Of a stretch of 64,000 nucleotides of DNA, positions 53,881 to 63,935 are shown piece by piece (the stretch's first letter is position 1; the number at the start of each line of letters is the position of its first letter). The translations under genes and the position numbers were made by a program. The notes below the pieces were generated by a model, which ran no database searches, was not told the origin of the DNA, and saw only the letters and a program-made list of their open reading frames with translations. The DNA is from Paenibacillus albus (GTDB lineage Bacteria > Bacillota > Bacilli > Paenibacillales > Paenibacillaceae), in NCBI RefSeq assembly GCF_003952225.1, contig NZ_CP034437.1, forward strand, positions 1,469,501-1,533,500. Reading direction: 5' to 3'.

Positions 53881-56800
53881 TTGGGGAGTTTTTCACTTCG
53901 GACGAAAGTGCTCGTGTTAATCCTTTTTGTAACGTCTGGCGCGCTGTCGATTGTTGGCTATGGCAACTATACGCTTGCCAAGCAAACGATAATGGATACG
54001 CTCGTTGAGAAGGCGAATGCGAAGGTTCAGAACACGGCAAATGATTTGGCATCTTGGATTGATACCCGGCGTGCCGAGGTGGAAGTGATGAGCCGAACAG
54101 ATCAGGTTCGGTTCGGTTCGGATAGCCAGCGTAATATTTATTTTACTACGGAAACACTTCGGCCCAATTCTCCTTATGTGTCGCTAGGTTTTGCGGACCT
54201 AACGGGACGCATGCATCTTAACAACAATACATATATTAATATATTAGACGAGCCATCCTTTACGAGAGCGATTAGAGGTAATGTTGTCGTAACCGATCCG
54301 ATGGAAGGGCGTCAGGATAAAACGCAAATTATTGTCATTCAGGTACCGGTACTCGGATCGAACAATAAAGTAATCGGTGTGCTCGATGCCTCTTTGCTTG
54401 CGGACCGAATGTACCAAGAGCATCTTAATATCCACGTCGGAGCAAACGACTCGCTGTTCTTGTACAACGACAACGCCACCATTATTGAAACTTCAACGAA
54501 GCTGCCTGCCCAATCCATACATTCGGCGGAGCTTCCTTTTCAATCCGTTGCTTCGGATATGCTCGTTAGTGATTATGGATACGATACGCTGCATGGAGCA
54601 TCAGGCGGCTCTATTTTGTTCTACGCGGCAGTTAAAGGCACATCATGGCATATTGCTCTCAATGTGCCGCTGGATGATATCGGAGCGCCCCTCAAAGCGA
54701 TCAAATGGCGTGCGATCCTAACGATTGCGATCGCGGAAGCACTGCTGACCATCCTCTTCTTCGTTTTCTCCGATCATGTTATTCGTCGCATTAAGCGTAT
54801 CCTCCTAGTGACGGAGGCAGCGGCTGCAGGCCGGTTTGACGTGAATAATGTGCAGGATGACAGCGGCGACGAAATTTCACAGCTTGCTCAATCGGTGAAC
54901 CAAATGAAAGTGCATTTAAGCGGCTTGTTCGGCCGAATGGATGCCATTATTAATCAGAACCAGTTCGCTTTTATCGTGCTCGATGATCAGTATCGCGTTA
55001 CTTATTTCAGCAAGGCTGCGGAGAAGATGCTCGGATACAAGTCCGAAGAAGTGATAAACAAGGCGACAGCGCTCTTGTTTATTGCTCCCGAAGATGTTCG
55101 CAGGGAGTCGAAGCGACTCAGCAAAAAATATAATCGTCATGTGCCGGCGGATATTACGGTATTCGAAATGCTGCGCAGCGAAAGTTTCTCTTACGAGCGG
55201 GAGTGGAATTACATCCGCAAGGACGGAACCAGCTTCCCGGTAGCGCATAGCTCGAACGGCATGAGTGACCGCGAAGGGCGCTTTATCGGCGTAGCCGGTA
55301 TCGCCCGCGATATTACGGGGCAGAAGCAGGCGGAGAAGGCGCGCAGCCAGCAGCTGAAAGTGATGGGCGCGGCGAAGGATTTGATCGCGACATTCGACGA
55401 CCAAGGCCAGCTGCTGTACATTAATGCGGCAGGAAGAGCGCTGCTCGGTATTCATGATTCCCACAGTGACACGGATGCGATGCCCATGCGTACAATCGGC
55501 GAGCTGCTCGATGGTATTGATGACGCGCGTGCGGTGGGCTTCCAGGAGAAGGAAGTGCTGCTGCGCACGATACAGGGCGAATTTATTCCCGTGTCGAAGA
55601 TTCTCGTCGTTCACCATGACAACCAGACTGGCGAGACCTTCTATTCCTGCATCGCCCGTGATATTTCGGAGACGAAGCGTGTTCAGCTGGAGCTGGAGCA
55701 AGCAAGGCGGGAAGCGGAGAGCGCGAACCTGGCGAAGAGCCATTTTCTCGCCCAAATCAGCCACGAAATCCGTACGCCGCTTGCCGGCATTATTGGACTT
55801 ACTGGACTGCTGCAGAAGACAGAGCTTACATCGCTGCAGCTCGAGTATCTTCATAAGACGCGTGATTCGTCTGAGGCGCTGCTGCTTATTATTAACGATA
55901 TTCTCGACTTTGCCAAAGTCGAAGCAGGCAAGATCGAGCTCAATGAGGTTCCCTTCGATCCTTACAGCATGATCCATAAACTGTCAGAGCTGCTCAGCGT
56001 ATTCGTTGGCGGCAAGGAGAGGTTCCAATTTATCGTGGAGACACCGAATACCTTGCCTTCACTTCTTATCGGAGACTGGCTGCGACTGGAGCAGATCCTG
56101 CTCAATCTATGCATCAATGCGATTAAGTTTACCGAGCGCGGCCATGTGCGGCTGCAGGTTCAGCTGCTGCAGAGCAGCAAGCCTGGCGGCGATGCGAAGC
56201 TTGCATTCATCATCGAGGACACCGGCATTGGCATGAAGGAAGAGCAGCTTGCCAAGCTGTTCAAGCCTTTCATGCAGGCAGATGCGGCGACGAACCGCAA
56301 GTATGGCGGGACCGGCCTCGGTCTTGTCATCGTAAAGCGTCTGGTGGAGCTCATGGGCGGAACGATACAGGTGCAGAGCGAGCATGGCAAAGGCAGTCAG
56401 TTCACCGTTGTTCTTGATCTGGCCGTAGCCGAAGAAGCGCAGCCGGAACGCTTCCGAATTGACCAAAGTGACCGGAGCGGAGAGCATTCCGTCTGGGTCG
56501 TAGAGGATTATGCACCGATGAGCCAGCGGCTGTGCATGGCGCTTGAAGATAGCGGCCTAACACCGATTCCGCTGAACTCGTGGAAGACCGCGCATGAGCG
56601 CCTGCTGCGTTCGGGCATTGGCGTTCGGCCCTTCGCAGTGCTGCTCGACTTTGAAATGCCGGATATGTATGGAGAAGAAACGTGGAACGACATGCAGGAA
56701 GCAGCCACGGAGGCTGGCGTGAAGACGATCGCCTTGACGACGGCCTACGGACGGGAGGAGCTGCTGAAGCTGCCGCTCGAGCATCGTCCAGATGCGATTC

Positions 56801-57768
56801 TGGTGAAGCCGGCGACATGTGTCAGCCTGAACCAAATGCTGCTGACTCTGTTCCCGCGTGAGGAACAGCCGGCTGTAGAAGCAGATGTCGAAGCGGCAGC
56901 AGCGCTGGCGGAGCTGCCGAAACAGACGAAGGGCACGATTCTGCTTGCCGAAGATAATCACATCAACCAGCTTGTCGCCGTGGAGCAGCTGCGCGAGTGG
57001 GGCTTTAAGGTAGATGTGGTGGAGACCGGAACGGAAGTGCTGAAGCGTCTCACGACTAAGCGTTACGATCTTATACTCATGGATATCCATATGCCGGAGA
57101 TGGACGGAGACGAGGCAGCGCGGATTATTCGGCAGGACTCCAAGTATGACCGCTTGCCCATTGTGGCGCTGACAGCGAATATTATTCAAGAGGATCATGA
57201 CCGGTATATGCAGCTTGGCATGAATGATGTGCTGACGAAGCCGATTCCGCCGGACACACTCCAGCAAATTATATCGAAATGGCTCCGCTACGGCGGAGAG
57301 CTGCGGGTCGACCAAGCGAAATCGAAACCGAAGGAACGTGATTCGTCGGCTACAGCTTATGTGCCCGTGCAAGCGCTCGATGACGAATGGCTGGCTAGAG
57401 GCGTTGAAGGTCTTAATCTTGAAGAAGCGCTGCAGCGGGTCAATGGCAAGAGGGATATTTTGACGCATATGCTGAAGCTGTTTGTGAAGGATTACAGCAC
57501 GTTCGATGAACGGCTGGCCGAGGCGCTCGAGGGGCGCGATTACACGCTGGCACGCCGAATGGCGCATACGCTCAAAGGGGTTGCGAGCAACCTCTCGGCA
57601 GCTGAGCTCGCCATGCTGGCGCAGCAGCTGGAGCAATTGTTAAAAGCGACGGAGTCTGAGCTGGAGGTTGGCCTTATTTATGAGGCAGCTGCAAGATTGA
57701 GCAGGGAGCTTCGACAAATTGTTTCAAGACTTGTGACAGAGATGACTGAATTCGACACAAAATCCTAA
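53881..57768 (+). CDS. Hybrid sensor kinase: Cache-HAMP-PAS-PAS-HisKA-HATPase-REC-REC-HPt
   Basis: A 1295-residue complete phosphorelay in one chain. TM1 (7-29), extracytoplasmic dCache sensor (30-275), TM2 (277-297), HAMP (297-350), PAS/PAC (356-480), PAS/PAC (490-610), HisKA with H628 in [12 protein letters not shown], HATPase (730-845), first receiver (865-985) with D923 in [10 protein letters not shown], second receiver (1017-1140) with D1068 in [13 protein letters not shown], and HPt (1170-1290) with H1229 in [13 protein letters not shown] start with AGGAGG 9 nt upstream. Cache domains sense small molecules outside the cell. The OmpR-type regulator 100 nt downstream is the likely final receiver, but the gap leaves room for separate transcription. 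Confidence 0.94.
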   Translation: MGSFSLRTKVLVLILFVTSGALSIVGYGNYTLAKQTIMDTLVEKANAKVQNTANDLASWIDTRRAEVEVMSRTDQVRFGSDSQRNIYFTTETLRPNSPYVSLGFADLTGRMHLNNNTYINILDEPSFTRAIRGNVVVTDPMEGRQDKTQIIVIQVPVLGSNNKVIGVLDASLLADRMYQEHLNIHVGANDSLFLYNDNATIIETSTKLPAQSIHSAELPFQSVASDMLVSDYGYDTLHGASGGSILFYAAVKGTSWHIALNVPLDDIGAPLKAIKWRAILTIAIAEALLTILFFVFSDHVIRRIKRILLVTEAAAAGRFDVNNVQDDSGDEISQLAQSVNQMKVHLSGLFGRMDAIINQNQFAFIVLDDQYRVTYFSKAAEKMLGYKSEEVINKATALLFIAPEDVRRESKRLSKKYNRHVPADITVFEMLRSESFSYEREWNYIRKDGTSFPVAHSSNGMSDREGRFIGVAGIARDITGQKQAEKARSQQLKVMGAAKDLIATFDDQGQLLYINAAGRALLGIHDSHSDTDAMPMRTIGELLDGIDDARAVGFQEKEVLLRTIQGEFIPVSKILVVHHDNQTGETFYSCIARDISETKRVQLELEQARREAESANLAKSHFLAQISHEIRTPLAGIIGLTGLLQKTELTSLQLEYLHKTRDSSEALLLIINDILDFAKVEAGKIELNEVPFDPYSMIHKLSELLSVFVGGKERFQFIVETPNTLPSLLIGDWLRLEQILLNLCINAIKFTERGHVRLQVQLLQSSKPGGDAKLAFIIEDTGIGMKEEQLAKLFKPFMQADAATNRKYGGTGLGLVIVKRLVELMGGTIQVQSEHGKGSQFTVVLDLAVAEEAQPERFRIDQSDRSGEHSVWVVEDYAPMSQRLCMALEDSGLTPIPLNSWKTAHERLLRSGIGVRPFAVLLDFEMPDMYGEETWNDMQEAATEAGVKTIALTTAYGREELLKLPLEHRPDAILVKPATCVSLNQMLLTLFPREEQPAVEADVEAAAALAELPKQTKGTILLAEDNHINQLVAVEQLREWGFKVDVVETGTEVLKRLTTKRYDLILMDIHMPEMDGDEAARIIRQDSKYDRLPIVALTANIIQEDHDRYMQLGMNDVLTKPIPPDTLQQIISKWLRYGGELRVDQAKSKPKERDSSATAYVPVQALDDEWLARGVEGLNLEEALQRVNGKRDILTHMLKLFVKDYSTFDERLAEALEGRDYTLARRMAHTLKGVASNLSAAELAMLAQQLEQLLKATESELEVGLIYEAAARLSRELRQIVSRLVTEMTEFDTKS

Positions 57769-57787
57769 CATTTTTCTAACAATCTAT

Positions 57788-57815
57788 TGTTGGGTTGATC
57801 TTCCTATTGTATAGT
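57788..57815 (+). promoter_or_regulatory. Candidate promoter of the OmpR-type regulator
   Basis: TTGTTG (57788-57793), 16-nt spacer, TATAGT (57810-57815). It would place the transcript start near 57822, about 48 nt before the ATG. Confidence 0.4.
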
Positions 57816-57869
57816 AATAGTAGAAGGTTTTTGTACGAATCAAGACTCCCTTCACGAGGTGAAGAACGC

Positions 57870-58586
57870 ATGTACAAGATATTGGTTATCGAAGATGATG
57901 TAATGATGAGCGATATGCTGTCGATGTACATGTCTGAAGAAGGCTACGTCATCAAGCAGGCTGCTACTGGTGAGCACGGCTTGAAGCTGCTGGAGCAGTT
58001 TATCCCAGATGTCGTATTGCTAGATTTGATGCTTCCGGATTGGGATGGCACAGAGCTGTGTCAGAAGATACGGCAGACATCCTCCGTTCCGATTATGATC
58101 GTGTCGATGAAATCGGAAGTTTCCGAACGTGTACAAGCGCTGCGCGCAGGCGCAGACGATTACTTATGCAAGCCGTTCAGCATGCATGAGCTTAGTGCAC
58201 GGGTGGAAGCGTTAATTCGCAGAGCAAAACTGATGCAGACAGTTGCAGCTGGTGCGGAAGTAGACGAGCTGGAGCAATCGGAGACCGCTATTCGGCTTGA
58301 TACCGAGCGGAGATTGCTGCTCGTGCGAGGAACGCAGGTCGAGACGACTTTCTCTGAGTTTGAACTCATGAAGCTGTTTCTAACCCATCCGGGCAAGGTG
58401 TTCAGCCGTGAAGATTTGATCAATGCCATCCGCGGTTTCGATTCGTTCGTCACGGATCGGGCTATCGATGTTCATATTGTGAATCTTCGCCGCAAAGTGG
58501 AGCGCAACCCGAAGGAACCGCATTTTATCCGCACCGTATGGGGTGTAGGGTACAAATACGTTTCGGAAGCTGAACCGGCTCATTAA
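57870..58586 (+). CDS. OmpR-family response regulator
   Basis: A 238-residue regulator. Receiver: EDD in LVIEDDVMM, phospho-acceptor D52 in VVLLDLMLPDWDG, lysine in YLCKPFS. Winged helix (about 140-232): FSEFELMKLFLTHPGKVFSREDL, VDIHIVNLRRKVE-like VHIVNLRRKVERNPKE and TVWGVGYKYV. The ATG at 57870 has GAGGTG 8 nt upstream. It follows the large hybrid kinase and is a reasonable partner, though hybrid kinases usually pass phosphate from HPt to a separate regulator as would be the case here. A terminator follows. Confidence 0.93.
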   Translation: MYKILVIEDDVMMSDMLSMYMSEEGYVIKQAATGEHGLKLLEQFIPDVVLLDLMLPDWDGTELCQKIRQTSSVPIMIVSMKSEVSERVQALRAGADDYLCKPFSMHELSARVEALIRRAKLMQTVAAGAEVDELEQSETAIRLDTERRLLLVRGTQVETTFSEFELMKLFLTHPGKVFSREDLINAIRGFDSFVTDRAIDVHIVNLRRKVERNPKEPHFIRTVWGVGYKYVSEAEPAH

Positions 58587-58592
58587 TAAACG

Positions 58593-58640
58593 ATAGAGGC
58601 TCTCTGGTGCATATTTATGCGCTGGGGGGCTTTTTTTGTC
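58593..58640 (+). terminator. Terminator of the OmpR-type regulator
   Basis: AGGCTCTCTGGTGCA pairs with TGCGCTGGGGGGCTT using several G-T pairs, followed by TTTTTTTG. Confidence 0.7.
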
Positions 58641-58764
58641 GGAGAAATATACACTTTAACAGAATTTTAGCGTATAAAATGTCTAAACTCTATTTCCTTT
58701 CCCGCCGATTTATGTGAGAATTTACCTAAGGCATTATGGGTCGAAAGGATGAAAAGTAACGCAT

Positions 58765-60120
58765 ATGGAACTATTAGATCCCATCATTCAACGGGAAACG
58801 ATGCCTCGACGTATTAATGCGCCAACAGCGCAGATGTACGATGCCTTGACTGGACTGCCTAGTCGGAAGGCGGCATTCGCCATGCTGGCCAGAGCGATCT
58901 CATTAGCGAAGAAGTGCGGCAGAGGTGTGCTTGCGGCGCTTGTAGATATGGACCGATTTTATTTGATTAACGAAACAAGGGGAACGGCGTTCGGCGATGA
59001 GGTGCTGCGGCAGATGGCGAATCGGCTCTATGAGCTAAGTCACTGGTCGGCCTCCGTCTATCGCTTGAGCGGCAACACCTTTCTTCTGTTCCAGATGCTT
59101 CAGCTGGATACGGCGTCGAAGGAATCGGAGAGACTTATTGAAGAGCTTAAAAATTCGGTTGAGAGCTTACTCTATGTCAGAGGGCATCAGCTGTATCCGT
59201 TCTGCAGCATCGGTGTAAGCAGCTTCCCGGCGGATGGCGATACGGCGGAGTTGATCGTGCGTCATGCGGACACGGCTCTTCGTCAGGCGAAGGCGGCTGG
59301 CGGCAATCAGGTTGCGGTCTACACCGAAGATGATGTGGTGCATATCAATCGGATGGAAGAGCTGCGCAGAGCGCTCAGAAGCATTCTCCCTAGTGAACAG
59401 CTGTCGCTGAATTACCAGCCGATCTATGACGCTGCAGGCCGATTGAGAGGCTTGGAAGCGCTCCTACGGTGGCAGCATGAACTGCTTGGCAATATACCGC
59501 CAGGCGAGTTCATAACACTTGCAGAGCAGAGCGGCCAGATCGTGGAGATTGGGGAATGGGTGCTGAGCGAAGCATGCCAGATGATTCACCGGACACGGAG
59601 CAAAGGGTTAACCGATATCATTATTTCCGTCAATTTGTCGCCGGTGCAAATTACCGCTCCTGGATTCGTGGATACGCTGCAGCGTATACTCGCTCAGACG
59701 GAAACTCCTCCCGAGTGTCTGGAATTCGAAATCACAGAGAGCATTATGATAGATTCGAGCAAGCGTACAACGACGGTGCTGAATGCACTGCGGGTAATGG
59801 GCGTACGCATTGCACTGGATGATTTCGGCATTGGGTATGCTTCTCTAACCTACTTGCGAGAACTGCCGTTACATACGCTCAAGCTTGATCGTTCTTTTAT
59901 TTGCCATATTACCGAGCAGCACGCTGAGGCGGCTATTGTGAAAGCCATGATCTCACTCGTACATGAGCTAGGGTTCGAAGCGGTAGCGGAAGGCGTAGAG
60001 ACGATAGAGCAGTTCGAGCTGCTTCGCAGCTGGGGCTGTAACCTGTATCAAGGCTACTTGCTCGGCAAGCCGATGAAGGAAGAAGCGATCTGTGCGAAGC
60101 TGCGGCAAGCAGCGCTATAG
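58765..60120 (+). CDS. Degenerate GGDEF plus intact EAL protein (c-di-GMP phosphodiesterase)
   Basis: A 451-residue soluble protein. The GGDEF domain (about 25-190) has the normal fold blocks (DALTGLPSRKAAF, LVDMDRFYLIN, FCSIGVSSFPADG), but its active site reads SGNTF (102-106) in place of GGDEF, so cyclase activity is unlikely. The EAL domain (200-445) keeps E231-A232-L233 in GLEALLRW, the NLSP motif in ISVNLSPVQI, FEITESIMI, the metal-binding DDFGIGYASLTYL and LKLDRSFI. It should hydrolyse c-di-GMP; the GGDEF part may bind GTP and regulate it. Preceded by its own intergenic space and followed by a terminator. Confidence 0.92.
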   Translation: MELLDPIIQRETMPRRINAPTAQMYDALTGLPSRKAAFAMLARAISLAKKCGRGVLAALVDMDRFYLINETRGTAFGDEVLRQMANRLYELSHWSASVYRLSGNTFLLFQMLQLDTASKESERLIEELKNSVESLLYVRGHQLYPFCSIGVSSFPADGDTAELIVRHADTALRQAKAAGGNQVAVYTEDDVVHINRMEELRRALRSILPSEQLSLNYQPIYDAAGRLRGLEALLRWQHELLGNIPPGEFITLAEQSGQIVEIGEWVLSEACQMIHRTRSKGLTDIIISVNLSPVQITAPGFVDTLQRILAQTETPPECLEFEITESIMIDSSKRTTTVLNALRVMGVRIALDDFGIGYASLTYLRELPLHTLKLDRSFICHITEQHAEAAIVKAMISLVHELGFEAVAEGVETIEQFELLRSWGCNLYQGYLLGKPMKEEAICAKLRQAAL

Positions 60121-60142
60121 TGGGCGGGCTAGTGACCCAACG

Positions 60143-60217
60143 AAAAAAGGGCAGTATGCACCTATGCGGGGTTCGGAGATGACCGAGCTTCCCGCCTGAG
60201 TACAGACTGCCCTTTTA
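60143..60217. terminator. Bidirectional terminator with an inner hairpin
   Basis: AAAAAAGGGCAGT pairs with ACTGCCCTTTT; the loop holds a second stem, GCGGGG-TTCGG...CCGAG-CTTCCCGC. It ends the EAL gene and the convergent small gene. Confidence 0.8.
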
Positions 60218-60233
60218 TATGTGCCAGCGGCAA

Positions 60234-60452
60234 TTAGCATACTTCGAGATAAAGCTTGGTACCATCGCTATATTGCAGGATCGCCACGTCACGAACCATT
60301 TCAACGGACTTGATCCGTTTCCATTTTTTGCGAAAATCGAAGTTGAATTCCATTTCCAGTAATTTATTGCGCAGAAGCTCCATGTATGAAAGTTGTTCGG
60401 ATGGGTAGTGGACAGGAACAGTACGGTTCTTGAAGGTAATGACTTTAGTCAT
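60234..60452 (-). CDS. Small conserved-looking protein, unknown
   Basis: A 72-residue cytoplasmic protein not recognised. It is basic in the middle (NFDFRKKWKRIKS) and ends with VAILQYSDGTKLYLEVC. No membrane segment or known motif. The ATG has GGAGG 10 nt upstream, and a terminator follows, which support a real gene. It lies between convergent EAL and divergent kinase genes; nothing links it to either. Confidence 0.65.
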   Translation of the reverse strand: MTKVITFKNRTVPVHYPSEQLSYMELLRNKLLEMEFNFDFRKKWKRIKSVEMVRDVAILQYSDGTKLYLEVC

Positions 60453-60700
60453 CGCTGTAGCGCCTCCGTTTATTTGATGTCCTCATTGTAAAGAAAATCT
60501 TTTAGTCCCTTATAAAATGGAAATGAGTCATCTGTTTGTTTTACTCAAGCTTTTCTAACAAATTCATACAGCTTTCGCGCTTTTTCGAGCTTGGTGCTCG
60601 TGGTATTATTTGCTCAAATGTGCGGAATAATCCTCATGCTGAGTCATGTTCCCAAAAAACGGGTAATGAGCTGCAGAAGATAGGCGGGAGGGCGTCAAAA

Positions 60701-62263
60701 TTGGCTAACGCTAAAGCGCTATTAACGAATATTTGTCTACTTATTGCGCTGGCTTATTTGTTCGATTTGGGGTATCGGTACCTCTTCCAATATGCATCGA
60801 ACCGGGCGAAAATAGTGCTAACGACGGCGATGTTTATATTAGGCGGCTGGACGGCGATGGCTTTCGGCATTAGGACTGATGGCTTATATTTGCTTGATCT
60901 GCGATTCGTGCCGCTTATTATTGCTGTGCTTGTGATTCAAGAGCCAGTGAAGATTGCTCTGATCGGATTCGGTATCGGGGTAGGACGACTGTTTCTCGGT
61001 CTTGATGAAGCCGCCATTGCCGGGTGCTTGAATATGACATTGGTTGGCCTCGTCAGTGCTTGGCTGTGCGCGTATTTGCGCTGGAAGCCATGGCGGTTCG
61101 AGTATAAGAGCATCGTCATCGTGCTGGCCGTGAATTTATTGTATGCCTTGAATACTACGCTGACACTGGAGACGCTCGACTTACTGCCTGTTGGCACCTA
61201 CTGGCGGGAGTTTGGCTATTATTCGCTGCCGCTTCGTATTGTACTGAGCGGGTTCTTGATCTATATTATTCGGGATTTTCAGAAGGAGCAGCAGCGCGTT
61301 GACGAGCTTCGGACGATGAACATGCTGCTTCGCAGACAGACGCGGGAGCTGCGTGAAGCGAAGCGAGAGGTTGAAGAGAAAGCTCGAGAGCTCACGCTCG
61401 CGAGCAAATATAAGTCAGAGTTTCTTGCGAATATGTCGCATGAACTGAAGACACCGCTGAACAGCATCATTCTGCTGTCACAGCTGCTGCAAGAGAGTGA
61501 CGGCGACAGCACGGAGGATGTTCGCTACGCCGAGCTCATCAATGGGGCAGGGAACGACTTACTTCAGCTGATTAATGACATTTTGGACCTCTCGAAGGTC
61601 GAAGCCGGCAAAATGGATGTCTATTTCGAGCCGTTATCGACGCGCGAGCTTGTCCAGACCTTGCAGGAGCAATATATGCCTCTTGCGAGCCGGAAGAATC
61701 TCGCTTTCGAGACCGAGTTTGCTCCGAACGTGCCGGAAGTGATGCAGAGCGATGCGCTGCGGGTCAATCAGATCTTGCGGAATCTGCTTGTGAATGCGTT
61801 CAAGTTCACGGAGCGGGGGACCGTCAAGCTTGTCGTGAAGCTGGAAGGCGGCGTACCGCTTGAGCCTTCTGCGCTGAAGAAACGCCGGCTTCGCAGCTGG
61901 AATCCGGTGGCTTGGGGACGTCCGGCAGTGCGGATCACCTCGCCGCAGCGGGTATCGTTCTCTATTGTGGATACGGGAATTGGCATTGAGCTTGAGAAGC
62001 AGAAGCTTATCTTCGAGGCGTTCCAGCAGGAGGACGGTTCGATCAATCGCAACTACGGCGGTACTGGGCTTGGGTTGTCGATCAGCTTGCAGCTCGCCCG
62101 GCTGCTTGGAGGCACGTTGTCGCTCGTCAGCGAGAAAGGCGAAGGCAGTACGTTTACTCTCTATCTGCCGATTTCGCCGCAGGTGGCGAGCAGTGTAGCG
62201 ACCGGCGACAACGGCCAGCCGGAGCCGCCGGATAAGGGGAATCGGCGCTTGTCCCGCGTTTGA
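60701..62263 (+). CDS. Sensor histidine kinase with 5TM (LYT-type) sensor
   Basis: A 520-residue kinase. Five transmembrane helices (about 5-190) with the 5TMR-LYT-like blocks DLRFVPLIIAVLVIQEP, GFGIGVGRLFLG and MTLVGLVSAWLCAYLRW, then a coiled coil (198-235), HisKA with H247 in NMSHELKTPLNS, and HATPase (about 350-500; [35 protein letters not shown]). An insertion of about 30 basic residues lies between the N and G1 boxes (LKKRRLRSWNPVAWGRPAV). TTG start at 60701 with GGGAGG 9 nt upstream; the frame is open to 60536 but without support. No receiver or regulator is adjacent, so it is an orphan. The kinase core closely resembles that at 5.6 kb. Confidence 0.9.
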   Translation: MANAKALLTNICLLIALAYLFDLGYRYLFQYASNRAKIVLTTAMFILGGWTAMAFGIRTDGLYLLDLRFVPLIIAVLVIQEPVKIALIGFGIGVGRLFLGLDEAAIAGCLNMTLVGLVSAWLCAYLRWKPWRFEYKSIVIVLAVNLLYALNTTLTLETLDLLPVGTYWREFGYYSLPLRIVLSGFLIYIIRDFQKEQQRVDELRTMNMLLRRQTRELREAKREVEEKARELTLASKYKSEFLANMSHELKTPLNSIILLSQLLQESDGDSTEDVRYAELINGAGNDLLQLINDILDLSKVEAGKMDVYFEPLSTRELVQTLQEQYMPLASRKNLAFETEFAPNVPEVMQSDALRVNQILRNLLVNAFKFTERGTVKLVVKLEGGVPLEPSALKKRRLRSWNPVAWGRPAVRITSPQRVSFSIVDTGIGIELEKQKLIFEAFQQEDGSINRNYGGTGLGLSISLQLARLLGGTLSLVSEKGEGSTFTLYLPISPQVASSVATGDNGQPEPPDKGNRRLSRV

Positions 62264-62327
62264 TGGCGAGGGATGGAGCGCTTTTTACCGCGGGAGCTTT
62301 AGCGATGTAAACGCACTTAAAAAAGCA

Positions 62328-62357
62328 TTGACGCATGCTCAAACGCAGCGGTATATT
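62328..62357 (+). promoter_or_regulatory. Promoter of the tRNA gene
   Basis: TTGACG (62328-62333), 18-nt spacer, TATATT (62352-62357), 18 nt before the mature tRNA start. Confidence 0.65.
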
Positions 62358-62375
62358 ATAGTCGTCGTAAGGAAC

Positions 62376-62450
62376 GCTGGTGTAGCTCAGGGGCAGAGCA
62401 ACGCACTCGTAATGCGTAGGTCGGGGGTTCGATTCCCTTCACCAGCACCA
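62376..62450 (+). tRNA. tRNA-Thr (anticodon CGT)
   Basis: A complete cloverleaf: acceptor GCTGGTG/CACCAGC, D arm with GGGG, anticodon stem ACGCA/TGCGT around the loop CTCGTAA (anticodon CGT, reads ACG), T arm with TTCGATT, and an encoded CCA end. The stop of the kinase gene is about 110 nt upstream, and the tRNA has its own promoter. Downstream DNA is clearly AT-richer. Confidence 0.95.
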
Positions 62451-62465
62451 TATTTATTCAGTAAT

Positions 62466-62502
62466 GGCGCGGGTTCTGAGAAATCAGACTCGTGCCTTTA
62501 TT
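62466..62502 (+). terminator. Terminator of tRNA-Thr
   Basis: GGCGCGGGTTCTGA pairs with TCAGACTCGTGCC (with G-T pairs and a bulge) around GAAA, followed by TTTATTAT. Confidence 0.7.
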
Positions 62503-63006
62503 ATATTCATCTACCATTTATCGCTAGTGAGACATAGTGCCAGAGAACGTATATTTTAAGTTGCTTTAGTGCCCGAAATGTTAGATGAAGGAAGATGGTA
62601 TAACGCCCCATATTTATAAAGGGGAAGTAGGAGCCTATTTGCTAAGATAAAGCATATGGGCTTTTTTAAATAATGCTGTAAAATTGAAGAGTAAAAGCCG
62701 ATATATTTCTCAACTAATGGAGGGCAGAACCAGCTGTACCGTCTACATTTATGCTAACGATGAAATAATGCTGATATGTCACGAAAGAGAACGTTATGAA
62801 AGATGAGGTCTCGGGGAAAAGCAGTTGACATGCACTTACTATGCTGCGCAAGCCGGTGCGAAAACGTGTTAAATGATGTAATTGTCGAGACTTGCAAGGT
62901 AAGCCTCTTATGGATCGACAGTTATGCGGTAAAAATGCATCAGCAGATTGTACTCTTGTTGAGCAAGATTATAGACAAGCAGCTATGTAGAAAGGACATG
63001 ATTTTT
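62503..63006 (+). other. AT-rich gap after tRNA-Thr
   Basis: About 500 bases without a convincing gene. A hairpin AGCCTATTTGCT/AGCATATGGGCT followed by TTTTTT lies at 62632-62668 and looks like a terminator for a short upstream transcript. The stretch is much poorer in GC than the kinase cluster to the left. An open frame joins the glycosyltransferase gene from 62803 but has no ribosome site and no family match. Confidence 0.5.
62632..62668 (+). terminator. Terminator-like hairpin in the AT-rich gap
   Basis: AGCCTAT-TTGCT pairs with AGCA-TATGGGCT, followed by six T. No gene directly upstream explains it. Confidence 0.65.
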
Positions 63007-63777
63007 ATGGGTATTTCAGCAGCACTTATTGTTAAGAATGAAGAACGTTGTATTTCAAGATGTATTTTAAGTGTACTTCCTGCAGTAGATGAAGTAATAG
63101 TTGTTGATACTGGGTCAACTGATAACACTATTGAAATAGTTTCTAAATTAGCTCTTGAGTCGAATAAGGTTAAACTTTTTCATTTTGAGTGGATAGATGA
63201 TTTCTCTGCTGCTCGTAATTTTAGTCTTTCTCTTGTATCGAATGATTGGGCATTTGTTATAGATGCAGATGAATTGTTGCCTAAAGAAGAACATTTTAAG
63301 TTGAGGAAATATACCAAAATGCTAGATGATACTTATGATGGCAAAGTTGCTTTATATATTGTTTCAGATAGCATTACTAACGGTGAAATTTCACATAGCC
63401 ATGAGCTAGCATATATTCGCCTTTTTCCCTCCTGTTTGCGTTTTAAAGATCGAATACATGAAACGTTAGATATTCCGGATGGATTTCATGTAACTACATG
63501 TGATGTTCATATTCATCATGATGGATATGATGCATCTGTTGTCGATCAAGTTCAAAAAAGAAATCGTAATTTGATTCTTTTATATCGTAATTTGGTAGAT
63601 GATCCAAATAACGCACGATTATGGATGCAATTGGGTCGAGAGCTTATTGGAACTGATAATGAAAAGGCGCTTGGTTGTTTGGATATGGCATCTTCAATAG
63701 CTGTTTCTAGTGAGGATAATGATTTGATTTTGCAATGGATTGAGGATACTCGTAAAGCCATAATTGCTGCTGTTTGA
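63007..63777 (+). CDS. Glycosyltransferase family 2 (WaaE/KdtX-like)
   Basis: A 256-residue GT-A glycosyltransferase. It opens with GISAALIVKNEERCISRCILS, then VDEVIVVDTGSTDNT (nucleotide-sugar binding), FEWIDDFSAARNFSL and the metal-binding DADELLP. This pattern is that of two-domain-lacking GT2 enzymes that decorate polysaccharides, S-layer glycans or flagellin; a small TPR-like helical tail (NNARLWMQLGRELIG) follows. The ATG at 63007 has AAAGGA 10 nt upstream. Its GC content is far below that of the rest of the window, a sign of transfer. It probably opens a surface-glycan cluster that continues past the window. Confidence 0.85.
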   Translation: MGISAALIVKNEERCISRCILSVLPAVDEVIVVDTGSTDNTIEIVSKLALESNKVKLFHFEWIDDFSAARNFSLSLVSNDWAFVIDADELLPKEEHFKLRKYTKMLDDTYDGKVALYIVSDSITNGEISHSHELAYIRLFPSCLRFKDRIHETLDIPDGFHVTTCDVHIHHDGYDASVVDQVQKRNRNLILLYRNLVDDPNNARLWMQLGRELIGTDNEKALGCLDMASSIAVSSEDNDLILQWIEDTRKAIIAAV

Positions 63778-63935
63778 GTTTAGAGTGAATAGTATCTTGA
63801 CTCTCTCGCATTTTCATTGAAGTTAACATTGTGACAATATGCCTGCATTTTTAAATAATATAATCTGTTCTTGTTTTCCTACATATTATCAGCAAAGACA
63901 TAAGTGAGCTGTAGGGGTCTTAGGAGGAAAGTGAT

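Noticed and set aside
62803-63006. N-terminal extension of the glycosyltransferase
   Set aside because: The added 68 residues have no family match or ribosome site; the protein starts properly at GISAALIVKNEE after 63007.
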